NCBI RefSeq assembly: GCF_018069625.1
Contig: NZ_CP072941.1
Location: 8,494,001 to 8,558,000, forward strand
Length of the DNA: 64,000 bases
Direction: 5' to 3'
Origin: Streptomyces yatensis
Lineage (GTDB): Bacteria; Actinomycetota; Actinomycetes; Streptomycetales; Streptomycetaceae
Shown here: positions 40,681 through 50,506 of the stretch, piece after piece
How the letters are laid out: the number at the start of each line of letters is the position of its first letter
Position numbering within the stretch: position 1 is the first letter of the stretch
The notes under the pieces: model-generated
What the model was told of the DNA's origin: nothing
What the model saw: only the letters and a program-made list of their open reading frames with translations
The model's database searches: none
Made by a program: the position numbers and the translations under genes

Positions 40681-41897
40681 CCGCCACGCCGCTGCCGGAG
40701 CACCCGGACTTCCTCTGGCGCACCCCCGAGCCGCGCTCCTCGTACGACGTCGTCATCGTCGGCGCGGGAGGCCACGGCCTGGCCACCGCCTACTACCTCG
40801 CCCGGAACCACGGCATCACCAACGTCGCCGTCCTGGAGAAGGGCTGGCTGGCCGGTGGCAACATGGCACGCAACACCACGATCATCCGCTCGAACTACCT
40901 GTGGGACGAGAGCGCGGCGATCTACGAGCACGCGCTGGGGCTGTGGGAGCGGCTTCCGGAGGAGCTGGACTACGACTTCCTGTTCAGCCAGCGCGGCGTC
41001 CTCAACCTCGCCCACACCCTCCAGGACGTCCGCGAGGGCGTGCGCCGGGTCAACGCCAACCGTCTCAACGGGGTCGACGCCCAGTGGCTGGAGCCGGACG
41101 AGGTCGCCAAGGTCTGCCCCATCCTCAATGTCTCACCCCGCACCCGCTATCCGGTCCTCGGCGCGACCTTCCAGCCGCGGGCCGGTATCGCCAAGCACGA
41201 CCACGTCGCCTGGGCGCTGGCCCGGCGGGCCGATGAGCTGGGCGTGGATCTGATCCAGGGGTGCGAGGTCACCGGCTTCCTCAAGGACGGCGACCGGGTG
41301 GTGGGAGTCGAGACCAGCCGCGGCCGTATCCTCGCCGGCCGGGTGGGTCTCGCGGCCGCCGGGCACAGCAGCGTGCTGGCCGAGCGGGCCGGCGTCCGGC
41401 TGCCGGTGCAGTCCCATCCGCTCCAGGCGCTCGTTTCCGAACTGCACGAACCGGTGCACCCCACCGTGGTGATGTCCAACCACGTGCACGTCTACGTGTC
41501 CCAGGCGCACAAGGGCGAGCTGGTGATGGGCGCGGGCGTCGACGCCTACAACGGCTACGGGCAGCGCGGCTCGTTCCATGTGATCGAGCGGCAGATGGCC
41601 GCCGCCGTCGAGCTGTTCCCCGTCTTCGCCCGTGCGCATGTGCTGCGGACCTGGGGCGGCATCGTCGATGTCACACCGGACGCCTCCCCGATCATCGGCA
41701 CCACCCCCGTCGAGAACCTCTACGTCAACTGCGGCTGGGGCACCGGCGGGTTCAAGGCCACCCCGGCCGCCGGCTGGACCTTCGCCCACACCATCGCCAC
41801 CGGCGAGCCGCATCCGCTGAACGCCCCCTTCGCCCTCGAACGGTTTACGACGGGCGCGCTGATCGACGAACACGGCGCCGCGGCCGTGGCCCACTGA
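40677..41897 (+). CDS. soxB: Sarcosine oxidase subunit beta
   Basis: The 406-residue protein is a DAO-family flavoprotein. The FAD dinucleotide motif [18 protein letters not shown] lies at about 24-41, the [14 protein letters not shown] segment contains the family's RSNY motif near the flavin, and a C-terminal [14 protein letters not shown] closes the FAD site. In heterotetrameric sarcosine oxidase the beta subunit binds FAD and FMN and oxidises the N-methyl group of sarcosine. It is translationally coupled to glyA and followed by soxD, soxA and soxG in the order typical of actinobacteria and pseudomonads. Length equals the family norm. Confidence 0.96.
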   Translation: MTATPLPEHPDFLWRTPEPRSSYDVVIVGAGGHGLATAYYLARNHGITNVAVLEKGWLAGGNMARNTTIIRSNYLWDESAAIYEHALGLWERLPEELDYDFLFSQRGVLNLAHTLQDVREGVRRVNANRLNGVDAQWLEPDEVAKVCPILNVSPRTRYPVLGATFQPRAGIAKHDHVAWALARRADELGVDLIQGCEVTGFLKDGDRVVGVETSRGRILAGRVGLAAAGHSSVLAERAGVRLPVQSHPLQALVSELHEPVHPTVVMSNHVHVYVSQAHKGELVMGAGVDAYNGYGQRGSFHVIERQMAAAVELFPVFARAHVLRTWGGIVDVTPDASPIIGTTPVENLYVNCGWGTGGFKATPAAGWTFAHTIATGEPHPLNAPFALERFTTGALIDEHGAAAVAH

Positions 41898-41907
41898 GGA
41901 GGACATC

Positions 41908-42204
41908 GTGCTGCTGATCAGTTGCCCATGGTGCGGTCCTCGTGACGAGACCGAATACCACTACGGGGGACAGGCCCATGTCCCCTACCCCAAAAACCCC
42001 GCGGAGCTCACCGACGAGGAGTGGGCCGCGTACGTCTTCTACCGCGACAACCCCAAGGGGCCCTTCGCCGAGCGGTGGATGCACGGCACCGGCTGCCGCC
42101 GCTGGTTCAACGTCCTGCGCGACACGGTGAGTTACGAGGTGCTGGCCGCCTACCGGCTCGACGAGCCCCGCCCCGACATCGCCCAGGCCGGAGGGAACCC
42201 ATGA
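41908..42204 (+). CDS. soxD: Sarcosine oxidase subunit delta
   Basis: The 98-residue subunit has the zinc site residues Cys6, Cys9, His59 and Cys63 in the canonical spacing (SCPWCG and [11 protein letters not shown]). It binds between the larger subunits of heterotetrameric sarcosine oxidase. The start is a GTG at 41908 with GAGGAGG 8 bases upstream, so translation restarts efficiently after soxB. Its stop overlaps the soxA ATG as ATGA. The product is small and acidic, as usual for SoxD. Confidence 0.95.
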   Translation: MLLISCPWCGPRDETEYHYGGQAHVPYPKNPAELTDEEWAAYVFYRDNPKGPFAERWMHGTGCRRWFNVLRDTVSYEVLAAYRLDEPRPDIAQAGGNP

Positions 42205-45113
42205 CCGACCAGCGATTCCGGCTGCCGCACGGCGGCCGCGTCGACCGCGGCACCGTGCTGCGGTTCACCGTCGACGGGCGGGAGATGACCGGGCACCCCG
42301 GAGACACCGTCGCCTCGGCGATGCTGGCGAACGGGCGGGTCGAGGCCGCTCCGTCGATCTACCGCGGCCGCCCGCGCGGCATCGTCGCCGCGGGTGTCGA
42401 GGAGCCCAACGCCCTGTTGCGGATCGACGGACCGTGCTCCGAGGGCATGCTGCCCGCCACGACGGCAGAGCTGTACGACGGGCTGTCCGCCACGACGCTG
42501 TCCGGGATGGGGCGGCTCGACCCGAGCCCCGACCCCGCCGGCTACGACAAGAAGTACGTCCACACCGATGTCCTGGTGGTCGGTGCCGGACCGGCCGGGC
42601 TCGCGGCCGCCGCCGCTGCCGCGGGCTCCGGCGCCCGGGTGATCCTCCTCGACGACCAGCCCGAGCCCGGCGGTTCGCTGCTCTCCGGGCGCACCGAGAG
42701 GGTCGGCGGGCAGACCGCCCTGGAGTGGGTCGCCGAAGTGTGCGCGGCCCTCGACGCCGCCCCGGAGGCCGTCGTCCTGCGGCGCACCACGGCGTTCGGC
42801 AGTTACGACGACAACTACGTACTGGCCCTGGAGCGGCGCACCGACCACCTCGGCGCCGACGCTCCCGAGCCGTCCGCAGGCGTCTCGCGGCAACGGCTGT
42901 GGCACATCCGGGCCCGCCAGGTGGTGCTGGCCACCGGCGCCCACGAGCGTCCGCTGGTCTTCGCGGGCAACGACCGGCCCGGGGTGATGCTCGCCGGGGC
43001 CGTGCGCTCGTACCTCAACCGATACGCCGTGGCGCCGGGTTCACGGGCCGTGGTGGCGACGACGAATGACAGCGCCTATGACACGGTGGCCGATCTCCAC
43101 GCCGCCGGGATCGACATCGCCGCCGTCGTGGACGCGCGGCCCGAACTGTCCCGCCGGGCCGCCGAGGTGGCCGTGGCGAGTGGGGTGCGGGTGCTGGCGG
43201 GCAGCGCGGTGGTGGACACCGCGGGCGGGGACCGGCTCACCGGTGTCACCGTTCGAGCCCTCGACGCCGAGGGTCAACTCACCGGTGAGGGCGAGTCGTT
43301 CGACTGTGACCTGCTCGCCGTCTCGGGTGGCTGGAGCCCGGTGGTGCATCTGCACAGCCAGCGCCAGGGCACGCTGCGCTGGGACGAGGACCTGGTCGCC
43401 TTCGTCCCCGACGGCACCGTACGGGACCAGCACATCGTCGGCGCGGCCCGGGGGACGTACGACCTCGACGGCTGTCTCGCCGAAGGGGCACGGGCCGGTG
43501 CGCGGGCCGCGACGGACGCCGGGTTCCCGGTGACCGCGCCCGAACCGCCGTACGGCGACGCGCGGCCCCGGGCCGTGGCGGGCCCGGTGCGCGCACTGTG
43601 GCTGGTGCCCCCACCTGGCCCCGGCAGCGCACCCGCCACCTGGGACACCCACTTCGTCGACCCGCAGCGCGATGTCACCGTCGCCGACGTCTGGCGGTCC
43701 ACCGGCGCCGGTATGCGCAGCGTCGAGCACATCAAGCGCTACACCTCGCTCGGCACGGCGAACGACCAGGGCAAGACCTCCAACGTCAACGCCATCGGTG
43801 TGATCGCCGAGGCGCTCGGCGCGGGCGCGTCGCCCGGGCGGATCGGCACCACGGGCTACCGGGCGCCGTACGCGCCGGTGGCCTTCGCCGCGCTGGCCGG
43901 GCGCGAGCGCGGCGAGCTGTTCGATCCGGAGCGCACGACCTCCATCCACCTATGGCACGTGGCCCACGGGGCGGTGTTCGAGGACGTCGGGCAGTGGAAG
44001 CGCCCCCGGTACTATCCCCGGCCCGGCGAGGACATGGACACGGCCGTGGCCCGCGAGTGCCGCGCGGCCCGTGAGGGCGTGGCGTTCATGGACGCCTCCA
44101 CCCTCGGCAAGATCGAGATCTGGGGCGCCGACGCGGGTGAGTTCCTCAACCGGATCTACACCAACGCCTTCAAGAAACTGAAGCCCGGCATGGCCCGCTA
44201 CGGCGTGATGTGCAAGCCCGACGGGATGATCTTCGACGACGGTGTGACGCTGCGCCTCGACGAGAACCGCTACTTCACGACCACCACGACCGGTGGCGCC
44301 GCCGCCGTCCTGGACTGGCTGGAGGAGTGGCTGCAGACCGAATGGCCCGAGCTCGATGTCCACTGCACCTCGGTGACCGAGCAGTGGGCGACGATCGCGG
44401 TCGTCGGCCCCCAGTCGCGCGAGGTCGTGGCCCATCTCGCGCCCGAGATCGACCTGTCGAACGAGAGCTTCCCGTTCATGGCCTTCCGCGAGACCACCCT
44501 GGCCTCCGGCATCCCCGCCCGCATCTGCCGGATTTCCTTCTCCGGTGAACTCGCCTACGAGATCAACGTATCCGGGTGGTACGGCCCGGCGGTCTGGGAG
44601 GAGGTGTACGCGATCGGCCGGCCGTACGACATCACCCCGTACGGCACCGAGACCATGCACGTCCTGCGGGCCGAGAAGGGCTACATCATCGTCGGCCAGG
44701 AGACCGACGGCACCGTCACCCCGCAGGACGCGGGCATGTCCTGGGTGGTCTCGAAGCGCAAGGACTTCATCGGCAACCGCTCGTACTCCCGCACCGACAC
44801 CTCCCGCACCGACCGCAAGCAGCTGGTCGGCCTGCTGCCGAGCGATCGGCGGACCCGGCTGCCCGAGGGCACGCAACTCATCGCGCCGAACGTGTCCCTC
44901 ACCCCCGAGGCCGGGCCGGTGCCGATGCTCGGCCACGTCACCTCCAGCTACCACAGCCAGGCCCTCGGCCGCCCCTTCGCCCTCGCTCTCGTCGCCGACG
45001 GGCGGGCACGGATCGGCGAGACCCTCCTCGCCCCGGTGGGCGAGGACCTGGTGCCCGTGCTGGTGGCCGACACCGTCCTCTACGACCCCGAAGGGACCAG
45101 GCGAGATGGCTGA
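42201..45113 (+). CDS. soxA: Sarcosine oxidase subunit alpha
   Basis: The 970-residue protein combines an N-terminal ferredoxin-like Fer2_3 region (1-110), a FAD/NAD-binding domain with [18 protein letters not shown] (about 123-140) and [10 protein letters not shown], and a C-terminal aminomethyltransferase (GcvT) domain (about 600-970) where tetrahydrofolate accepts the formaldehyde unit. It binds NAD and couples sarcosine oxidation to methylene-THF formation. It is coupled to soxD by ATGA and overlaps soxG by 8 bases. The length is that of typical SoxA (about 965-1000). The upstream overlapping frame that begins earlier has no biological meaning; the ATG at 42201 begins the conserved [11 protein letters not shown] segment. 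Confidence 0.96.
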   Translation: MTDQRFRLPHGGRVDRGTVLRFTVDGREMTGHPGDTVASAMLANGRVEAAPSIYRGRPRGIVAAGVEEPNALLRIDGPCSEGMLPATTAELYDGLSATTLSGMGRLDPSPDPAGYDKKYVHTDVLVVGAGPAGLAAAAAAAGSGARVILLDDQPEPGGSLLSGRTERVGGQTALEWVAEVCAALDAAPEAVVLRRTTAFGSYDDNYVLALERRTDHLGADAPEPSAGVSRQRLWHIRARQVVLATGAHERPLVFAGNDRPGVMLAGAVRSYLNRYAVAPGSRAVVATTNDSAYDTVADLHAAGIDIAAVVDARPELSRRAAEVAVASGVRVLAGSAVVDTAGGDRLTGVTVRALDAEGQLTGEGESFDCDLLAVSGGWSPVVHLHSQRQGTLRWDEDLVAFVPDGTVRDQHIVGAARGTYDLDGCLAEGARAGARAATDAGFPVTAPEPPYGDARPRAVAGPVRALWLVPPPGPGSAPATWDTHFVDPQRDVTVADVWRSTGAGMRSVEHIKRYTSLGTANDQGKTSNVNAIGVIAEALGAGASPGRIGTTGYRAPYAPVAFAALAGRERGELFDPERTTSIHLWHVAHGAVFEDVGQWKRPRYYPRPGEDMDTAVARECRAAREGVAFMDASTLGKIEIWGADAGEFLNRIYTNAFKKLKPGMARYGVMCKPDGMIFDDGVTLRLDENRYFTTTTTGGAAAVLDWLEEWLQTEWPELDVHCTSVTEQWATIAVVGPQSREVVAHLAPEIDLSNESFPFMAFRETTLASGIPARICRISFSGELAYEINVSGWYGPAVWEEVYAIGRPYDITPYGTETMHVLRAEKGYIIVGQETDGTVTPQDAGMSWVVSKRKDFIGNRSYSRTDTSRTDRKQLVGLLPSDRRTRLPEGTQLIAPNVSLTPEAGPVPMLGHVTSSYHSQALGRPFALALVADGRARIGETLLAPVGEDLVPVLVADTVLYDPEGTRRDG

Positions 45114-45747
45114 GCCGACGAACGCCGCAGGCGCGGGCGGAGGCGCGGGCCCGGTGGCGCTGCGCACCAGCCCCCTGGCACAGCTGGCGGAGCGGATGCG
45201 CGCCGCCACCGTCACCGGCCCGCGCGGAGTCACGCTGACCGAGAGGCCGTTCGGCACCATGGTGAACCTGCGCGTCGACCCCGCCTCCGAAGCGGCCGTC
45301 CGCATCGAGAAGTCCCTGGGGGCGCCACTGCCGCGGCAGTGCGGCCACACCACCGCATCGGACGCTCACACGGTTCTCTGGCTCGGACCCGATGAGTGGC
45401 TCGTGCTCTCTCAGACTGACGGGACCGCCGTGGTCGCCGAGTTGCGGGCGGCGCTCGGAGCGGATCCGGGCTCGGTCGTGGACGTCTCGGCGAACCGCAC
45501 CACGCTGGAGCTGAGCGGCCCGGCCGCCCGGCAGGTGCTGGAGAAGGGCTCCCCGCTGGACCTCCACCCCCGGGCCTTCGGCCCCGGCCACGCGGTGTCG
45601 ACCACGGTGGGGCCCGTCGCGGTGCTGCTCTGGCAGGTCGACGGCGCCCCGACGTACCGGCTGTTCCCCCGTTCCTCGTTCGCCGACTATCTGGCGCGCT
45701 GGCTCATCGACGCGATGGGCGAGTACCGCGGGCCGGAGCTGCCCTGA
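45106..45747 (+). CDS. soxG: Sarcosine oxidase subunit gamma
   Basis: The 213-residue protein shows SoxG features: an [13 protein letters not shown] opening, the [15 protein letters not shown] core, [23 protein letters not shown], and the C-terminal [18 protein letters not shown]. The gamma subunit resembles part of the GcvT fold and completes the heterotetramer. The ATG at 45106 is within the soxA end (8-base overlap), with an AAGGGACC ribosome site inside soxA. It is the last gene of the operon; a convergent metallo-hydrolase gene stops 16 bases later. No purU or serine dehydratase gene follows, unlike many sarcosine operons. Confidence 0.94.
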   Translation: MAEPTNAAGAGGGAGPVALRTSPLAQLAERMRAATVTGPRGVTLTERPFGTMVNLRVDPASEAAVRIEKSLGAPLPRQCGHTTASDAHTVLWLGPDEWLVLSQTDGTAVVAELRAALGADPGSVVDVSANRTTLELSGPAARQVLEKGSPLDLHPRAFGPGHAVSTTVGPVAVLLWQVDGAPTYRLFPRSSFADYLARWLIDAMGEYRGPELP

Positions 45748-45762
45748 TGGCCTGGCCCGTGG

Positions 45763-46668
45763 TCACCGCGCGTCCGGGTGTACGGGAGAGAGCCGGTAGG
45801 TGTTCTCGTGGGTGATCACACGGCCGGCGGTGGGCGGCGGGAAGTGGGTGCCGAGCAGGAGCGTGTCCGTGTCGGCGAGGGCGCCGAGGAGTGCGCGGCG
45901 GGTGGCCTCGGACTGCTCGGGAGCGATGTCGACGCATGAGCCGATGGCGGGGTGGGCGAGCTGGACGGGGTGGTGGATGCAGTCCCCGGTGATCAGCGCC
46001 GTCCGGTCCCGGCTGGTCAGCTGGAGGGCGATATGGCCGGGGGTGTGGCCGGGCGTGGGGATCAGCCGCAGCCCGGGAGCGACCTCGGTGCCCTCGGCCG
46101 GGACGTCGACCAGATCGAGCAGTCCCGCTTCCTCGATCGGGGTCACGGAGTCACGGAACATCTGCGCGCGCGGCTCGTCCATGTCGTAGTCCGCCCAGAA
46201 CTCCCGTTCGGCGCGGGAGGTGAGATAGCGCGCACCGGGGAAGGTGGGCACCCATGAGCCGTCCACCTCGTGGGTGTTCCAGCCGACGTGGTCGGTGTGC
46301 AGATGGGTGAGGATCACCAAGTCGATGGATTCCGGGGGGAATCCGGCGGCGGCCAGACGCTCCGGATAGTCGGTGCGCAGATCGTGCCAGGCGGGGTTGG
46401 CCCGTGTCTTGCCGTTGCCGATGCCGGTGTCGACGAGCACCTTCAGCCCGCTCACCTCGAAGGCGAAGCTGTGGCTGTCCAGGCGCAGGATGCCCTCCTG
46501 GTCGGCGAAGTCCGGGCGCAGCCAGTCCTGTCGCGTGACCACGTCCGTGGTGGCGTCGGGCAGCAGCCACGGCCCGGTCTGCGGCGGCAGGAGCACCTCG
46601 TCGATGCGGTGGACGGTGAGGTCGCCCACGGTCCAGAAGGGGATGTCGGCGCTGTGTGCTGTGTGCAT
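45763..46668 (-). CDS. Metallo-beta-lactamase-fold hydrolase
   Basis: The 301-residue protein has the zinc motif THLHTDHVGW (HxHxDH), a third ligand His in PTPGHTPGHIAL, the bridging Asp in LITGDCIHHP and a final His in LLGTHFPPP. This set is shared by N-acyl homoserine lactonase-like and aryl ester/lactone hydrolases. No signal peptide is seen. It follows the MFS transporter gene on the same strand after 42 bases, with a GAGGAAAC ribosome site, so the two form an operon. The operon is divergent from an amidase operon and probably shares its TetR control. A lactone or ester substrate is an inference. It should not be read as antibiotic resistance. Confidence 0.88.
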   Translation of the reverse strand: MHTAHSADIPFWTVGDLTVHRIDEVLLPPQTGPWLLPDATTDVVTRQDWLRPDFADQEGILRLDSHSFAFEVSGLKVLVDTGIGNGKTRANPAWHDLRTDYPERLAAAGFPPESIDLVILTHLHTDHVGWNTHEVDGSWVPTFPGARYLTSRAEREFWADYDMDEPRAQMFRDSVTPIEEAGLLDLVDVPAEGTEVAPGLRLIPTPGHTPGHIALQLTSRDRTALITGDCIHHPVQLAHPAIGSCVDIAPEQSEATRRALLGALADTDTLLLGTHFPPPTAGRVITHENTYRLSPVHPDAR

Positions 46669-46710
46669 GGTCCGTCGTTTCCTCGGTCTCGTGCGAAGGG
46701 GGCTTGATCT

Positions 46711-48048
46711 CTAGCGGGGGAGGGCGATGGTGTTCCGGGGCGCGGCGTGGCGCCGTGACGCGGTGAGTGCCGCCACCGCCGCGGCGGCGAGGACGGCGGC
46801 ACCGATGGCGTACGCGTGGGCGGCGGTGCGCAGCCCGTAGTGCTGGGTGGCGGCGCCCGCGGCGACGGCGGGCAGGCTCATCGCCAGATAGCTCAGGACG
46901 TAGTAGGCGGCCACGGTGGTGGCCCGGTCCCGCTCGTCGAGCGAGCCGAGCATCATCCGCAGCGCCCCCTGGGAGACGGCGCCGAAGGCGATGCCCGCCA
47001 GGGCCGCGCCGCCGAACAGGGCGAGCGGTCCGGCGCCGTGCAGGGCGCCCAGGCTCAGGGCTGCGGAGGGGATGACGGCCAGGCAGCCGCCGGTGGCGGC
47101 GGTGGCCGGAGCTGTGCGTCGCAGTGTCCATACGGTGAGCGCGGCGGCGGCGCTGACGGTGAAGAACACCATTCCGCCCGCCGTACGGGGAGTGCCGGGG
47201 GCCACGAGCCGTACGAGCGCGGGGCCCAGGGAGGAGTAGAGACCGCCGAGCGCCCAGACGGCGACGACACCCGTGCCCGCCGTCAGCAGCGCGCGGCGGG
47301 CCGAGGGCGGGACGCCGAGCCGCGGGAGCAGCGACCGCAGCGCGCCGGGGCGTCGGCGCCCGGTCTCCGCGGTGAGGGTGACCGCGGCCGCCTGCGCCAC
47401 GAACAGCGCGGCCAGCAGCAGGTAGACGGTGACGGTGGGCGCGGGGGAGAGGGGGATGAGGAGGGTCGAGACGAGCACGCCGCCGGCCATGCCGGCCACC
47501 GGGGTGATGCTGTTGGTCAGGGCCGATCGGCCGGGGCGCAGCGGGTCGTCGAGGTCGAGGAGCGCCGCGCCCGAGGCACTGGTGGCCGCGCCGGTGGCCG
47601 CTCCCTGCAGGACCCGGGCGGCGATCAGCGGCCCGGCGCCGTCCGCCGTGGCCAGCAACACCATGGACGCGGCCGCCAGGACCAGCGCGCCCACCAGGAC
47701 GGGGCGCCGTCCCAGGTGGTCGGAGAGGGCTCCGACGGTGAGCAGGGCCAGCAGCAGGGTCAGGGAGTAGGCGCTGAAGATCACCGTGATGGTGAGCGCG
47801 GAGAGGCCCCACTGGTCCTGGTAGAGCGGATACAGCGGGGTGGGGGCGCTGGACGCGGCCAGGAGGGTCGTGAGGACCGACGCGTAGAGGACGAGGGGCG
47901 CGGTGCCGTTCGGGGTGGTCTCGCGAAGGGGCGCGGTGCGGTGCGCCGGGGTCGCGCGGTGAGGCGCGGTGCGGCCGGCCGTCGTCTCGCGGAGGGGGAC
48001 GGCTGCGTAGGGGCACTGCGCGGGGGCGCCGGAGGTGGCGCTGGACAT
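46711..48048 (-). CDS. Major facilitator superfamily transporter
   Basis: The 445-residue protein has about twelve membrane helices and the MFS loop motif GALSDHLGRRPVL between helices 2 and 3. A drug/metabolite exporter-like layout is suggested by the GGVLVSTLLIPLSPAP helix. It has an uncommon hydrophilic N-terminal extension of about 50 residues with repeated APLRETT and TAPHR-type units, encoded by GC-rich near repeats. The ATG at 48048 is supported by AAGGAGT upstream, so the extension is probably translated. The gene heads an operon with the metallo-hydrolase and is divergent from the amidase genes. An operator-like palindrome lies within its promoter. Confidence 0.9.
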   Translation of the reverse strand: MSSATSGAPAQCPYAAVPLRETTAGRTAPHRATPAHRTAPLRETTPNGTAPLVLYASVLTTLLAASSAPTPLYPLYQDQWGLSALTITVIFSAYSLTLLLALLTVGALSDHLGRRPVLVGALVLAAASMVLLATADGAGPLIAARVLQGAATGAATSASGAALLDLDDPLRPGRSALTNSITPVAGMAGGVLVSTLLIPLSPAPTVTVYLLLAALFVAQAAAVTLTAETGRRRPGALRSLLPRLGVPPSARRALLTAGTGVVAVWALGGLYSSLGPALVRLVAPGTPRTAGGMVFFTVSAAAALTVWTLRRTAPATAATGGCLAVIPSAALSLGALHGAGPLALFGGAALAGIAFGAVSQGALRMMLGSLDERDRATTVAAYYVLSYLAMSLPAVAAGAATQHYGLRTAAHAYAIGAAVLAAAAVAALTASRRHAAPRNTIALPR

Positions 48049-48066
48049 GGGACTCCTTCCCGCTAA

Positions 48067-48127
48067 AAGCGACGCATTTGCTTTAAGGGACTGTAGGCCC
48101 TACAGTCGGCTAACGCAAACCGTTAGC
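48067..48127. promoter_or_regulatory. Operator cluster in the MFS/amidase divergent promoter
   Basis: Three inverted repeats are packed within 61 bases: AAGCGA-N5-TTGCTT (48067-48083), GACTGTAG-N3-CTACAGTC (48089-48107) and GCTAACG-N5-CGTTAGC (48109-48127). The first shares the 13-base ATTTGCTTTAAGG with the site at 49838-49859, in front of the TetR gene. The region must contain both divergent promoters, so bound regulators could block either. Confidence 0.75.
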
Positions 48128-48208
48128 TTTTGTTTCGGGGTTGCCGGAGATCGCCGGGGTCACTCCTCTCGGAATCGCTCCGCCACTCCGGTCCATGAGG
48201 GAGACACC

Positions 48209-48418
48209 ATGTCCGCTGCTGAACTCACCCCTCCGGAAGCGGCCCGCTGGGCCGCCCGGGCCGGGCTCCCACTGCCGCCCGAGCGCCACGCCGTGGCGGC
48301 GGCCACCGCCAATCACATCCACTCGGTCGTCGCCGTCCTGCGCGAACTCGACTTCGGTGACACCCCGCCCTCCCCCGCCTACCGTGCGCGAGAGGAGCGG
48401 CACGATGCGGCCGTATGA
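48209..48418 (+). CDS. AtzG-like (DUF4089) small amidase partner
   Basis: The 69-residue protein is helical and resembles the small AtzG-type subunit found before AtzE-type amidases: a GLPLPPERHAVAAATANHIHSVV segment and a PPSPAYRARE tail. In the cyanuric acid pathway, AtzG binds its amidase AtzE in a GatCAB-like complex. It begins at ATG 48209 with TGAGGGAGA upstream and overlaps the amidase gene by 14 bases. Co-production as a complex is therefore likely. The protein is short, so the family call rests on pattern plus context. Confidence 0.75.
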   Translation: MSAAELTPPEAARWAARAGLPLPPERHAVAAATANHIHSVVAVLRELDFGDTPPSPAYRAREERHDAAV

Positions 48419-49796
48419 ACTGTCCCTCACCGCGGCCGCCGCCGCGATCCGGGCCGGGCGGCTGTCCCCGGTCGAGCTGGTGGACTCCGTCCTGGAGCGT
48501 GTCGAGCGGCTGGAACCCCAGCTGAACGCCTATGCCACGGTGACCGCCGAGCAGGCGCGCCACGCGGCGCGCAAGGCCGCGGACGACATCGCGGCCGGCC
48601 GCGCCCGCGGCCCGCTGCACGGCATTCCCATGGGGCTGAAGGACCTGATCGACGCCGCCGGTGTGGCCACCACCGCCAGCTCCCGGGTCCGCGCCGACCA
48701 CCGCGCGCGGGCGGACAGCACGGTCGCCGCCCGCCTCGGCGCGGCCGGTGCGGTGCTGATCGGCAAGACCCACACCCATGAGTTCGCCTACGGGCTCACC
48801 ACCCCGCAGACCCGCAACGCCTGGGACGCCGGCCGGGTCGCCGGCGGCTCCAGTGGCGGATCCGCCGTGGCCGTCGCCTCGGGCGCCGCGACCTTCGCCC
48901 TGGGTACGGACACCGGAGGATCCATCCGCGTCCCCGCCGCGCTCAACGGGGTCGTCGGCCTCAAACCGACCTACGGTCTCGTCCCCCGCCACGGTGTCAC
49001 CTCGCTGTCCTGGTCGCTGGACCACGTCGGCCCCCTGACCCGCACCGTCGAGGACCAGGCGCTGGTCCTGGCGGCCCTGGCCGGACACGACCCCCGCGAC
49101 CCCGCCTCCCTGGAGGCGCCCGCGGAGGACTACCGGCCCGGTGCGGGCGAGGACCTGACCGGACTGCGCGTCGGCGTGCCGCGCAACTACTACTTCGAGC
49201 ACGTCGATCCGGAGGTGGAAGCCGCGGTCCGGCGGGCCGTCGACCGGCTTCAGGCCCTCGGCGCACGCCTGGTCGAGGTCGAGATCCCCATGACCCGCTA
49301 TATCCAGGCCACTCAGTGGGGACTGATGGTGCCTGAGGCCACCGCCTACCACGAGCGCACCCTGCGCGCGGTGCCCGAGCTGTACCAGGTGGACGTGCGC
49401 ACCCTGCTCGAAGCCGGGGAGCTGATGCCCGCCGGGGACTATCTGCGCGCCCAGCGCTCCAGGACGCTGATGCGCCAGGAGTGGGCGCGCGTGCTGGCGG
49501 ACGTCGACGTGATCGCCGCCCCGACGGTCCCGGCGACCGCGGCCAAGGCCGACCAGGAGACGATCACCTGGGCGGACGGCACCGTCGAAACCGTCTCCGA
49601 CGCCTACGTACGCCTCTCGGCCCCCGCCAACCTCACCGGAGTGCCGTCGCTGTCCGTCCCGGTCGGCCACGACACGGCGGGCCTGCCGATCGGCATGCAG
49701 CTGCTGGGGCGGCCCCTCGGGGAGAACGTGCTCCTGCGAGTCGGCCACGCCTACGAGCGGTCCGAGCCGGCCCGCGTACTCGCACCGGCGGCCTGA
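48405..49796 (+). CDS. Amidase-signature family enzyme (AtzE/GatA-like)
   Basis: The 463-residue enzyme has the full amidase signature. The catalytic Lys79 is in PMGLKDLID, the cis-Ser (about Ser149) is in AGGSSGGSA and the nucleophile Ser173 is in TDTGGSIRVPA. It hydrolyses the C-N bond of an amide. With the AtzG-like partner it resembles carboxybiuret hydrolase-type complexes, but the substrate could be any small amide. AGAGGAG precedes the ATG at 48405, inside the small gene. The neighbours (transporter, metallo-hydrolase and TetR regulator) suggest uptake or efflux and breakdown of one compound with both amide and ester/lactone bonds. Confidence 0.92.
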   Translation: MRPYELSLTAAAAAIRAGRLSPVELVDSVLERVERLEPQLNAYATVTAEQARHAARKAADDIAAGRARGPLHGIPMGLKDLIDAAGVATTASSRVRADHRARADSTVAARLGAAGAVLIGKTHTHEFAYGLTTPQTRNAWDAGRVAGGSSGGSAVAVASGAATFALGTDTGGSIRVPAALNGVVGLKPTYGLVPRHGVTSLSWSLDHVGPLTRTVEDQALVLAALAGHDPRDPASLEAPAEDYRPGAGEDLTGLRVGVPRNYYFEHVDPEVEAAVRRAVDRLQALGARLVEVEIPMTRYIQATQWGLMVPEATAYHERTLRAVPELYQVDVRTLLEAGELMPAGDYLRAQRSRTLMRQEWARVLADVDVIAAPTVPATAAKADQETITWADGTVETVSDAYVRLSAPANLTGVPSLSVPVGHDTAGLPIGMQLLGRPLGENVLLRVGHAYERSEPARVLAPAA

Positions 49797-49837
49797 CGAC
49801 GGCCCGGGGCGGCGGCCTGGGGCGCATCACTGTCTAG

Positions 49838-49854
49838 AAGCAAGAAATTTGCTT
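49838..49854. promoter_or_regulatory. TetR operator candidate AAGCAA-N5-TTGCTT
   Basis: A perfect 6-base inverted repeat with a 5-base spacer lies 13 bases before the TetR start. The bases ATTTGCTTTAAGG (49847-49859) are identical to 48076-48088 in the divergent MFS/amidase promoter. The same spacing and half-site in two places strongly suggest one regulator. Confidence 0.78.
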
Positions 49855-49866
49855 TAAGGTGGAGGG

Positions 49867-50436
49867 ATGAGCAGGCAGATGGTGCGCCCCGGCGGGCGCA
49901 GTGCCCGGGTGCAGGCGTCGGTGCACACCGCCGTACGCGAGCTCGAGGCGGAGGTGGGCCGCGACGCCCTGACCGTGCCGCTGGTCGCCCAGCGCGCCGG
50001 GGTCACCCCCTCCACGATCTACCGCCGCTGGGGAGACCTCGCGGAACTGCTCTCGGACGTGGCGGTCGAGCGGCTGCGGCCCGACACCGCGCCCAAGGAC
50101 CACGGCGCCCTGGCGTCCGACCTGGCGGCCTGGGCCGAGCAGTTCCTCGACGAGATGGCCTCGCCCGCCGGCCGTGCCTATATCCGTGACGCCCTGCTCG
50201 GCGACCCCGACGGCACCAACGCCGGCCAGTGCTCGGCCTACGCCGCCGACCAGGTCGACCTCATCCTGGCCCGCGCGGCCGAGCGCGGGGACGACATCCC
50301 CGAGGTCGAGACGGTCATCGACCGTGTCGTCGCCCCGCTGATGTACCGCATCCTCTTCCGCCCCGCCGGACTCGACGCCGCCTACGCCCGTGGACTCGTG
50401 GCGGGGCTCCTCGGCCCGGTCGGCGAGGACGGGTGA
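49867..50436 (+). CDS. TetR/AcrR-family transcriptional regulator
   Basis: The 189-residue protein has an N-terminal TetR DNA-binding domain (residues about 15-60, with the recognition helix in GVTPSTIYRRWGDLAELLSDV) and a helical C-terminal ligand domain resembling TetR_C_16-type (AEQFLDEMASPAGRAYIRDAL). The ribosome site GGTGGAGGG precedes the ATG at 49867. It is 70 bases after the amidase gene on the same strand, with an operator-like palindrome directly in front of it, repeated in the MFS/amidase promoter. It most likely represses the whole module, including itself, and responds to a small molecule substrate of the amidase or the transporter. Confidence 0.9.
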   Translation: MSRQMVRPGGRSARVQASVHTAVRELEAEVGRDALTVPLVAQRAGVTPSTIYRRWGDLAELLSDVAVERLRPDTAPKDHGALASDLAAWAEQFLDEMASPAGRAYIRDALLGDPDGTNAGQCSAYAADQVDLILARAAERGDDIPEVETVIDRVVAPLMYRILFRPAGLDAAYARGLVAGLLGPVGEDG

Positions 50437-50506
50437 CCGCGAGAGCCACCGTCGTGCCGGTCGCGGCCCGCGGCGCGTGGTGTGACCGGCGCCCTCCCAA
50501 CGGGCC

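Noticed and set aside
45763..46668. Metallo-beta-lactamase-fold gene as an antibiotic-resistance gene
   Set aside because: The motif set fits lactone/ester hydrolases; no signal peptide and the operon context is a catabolic or detoxifying module.
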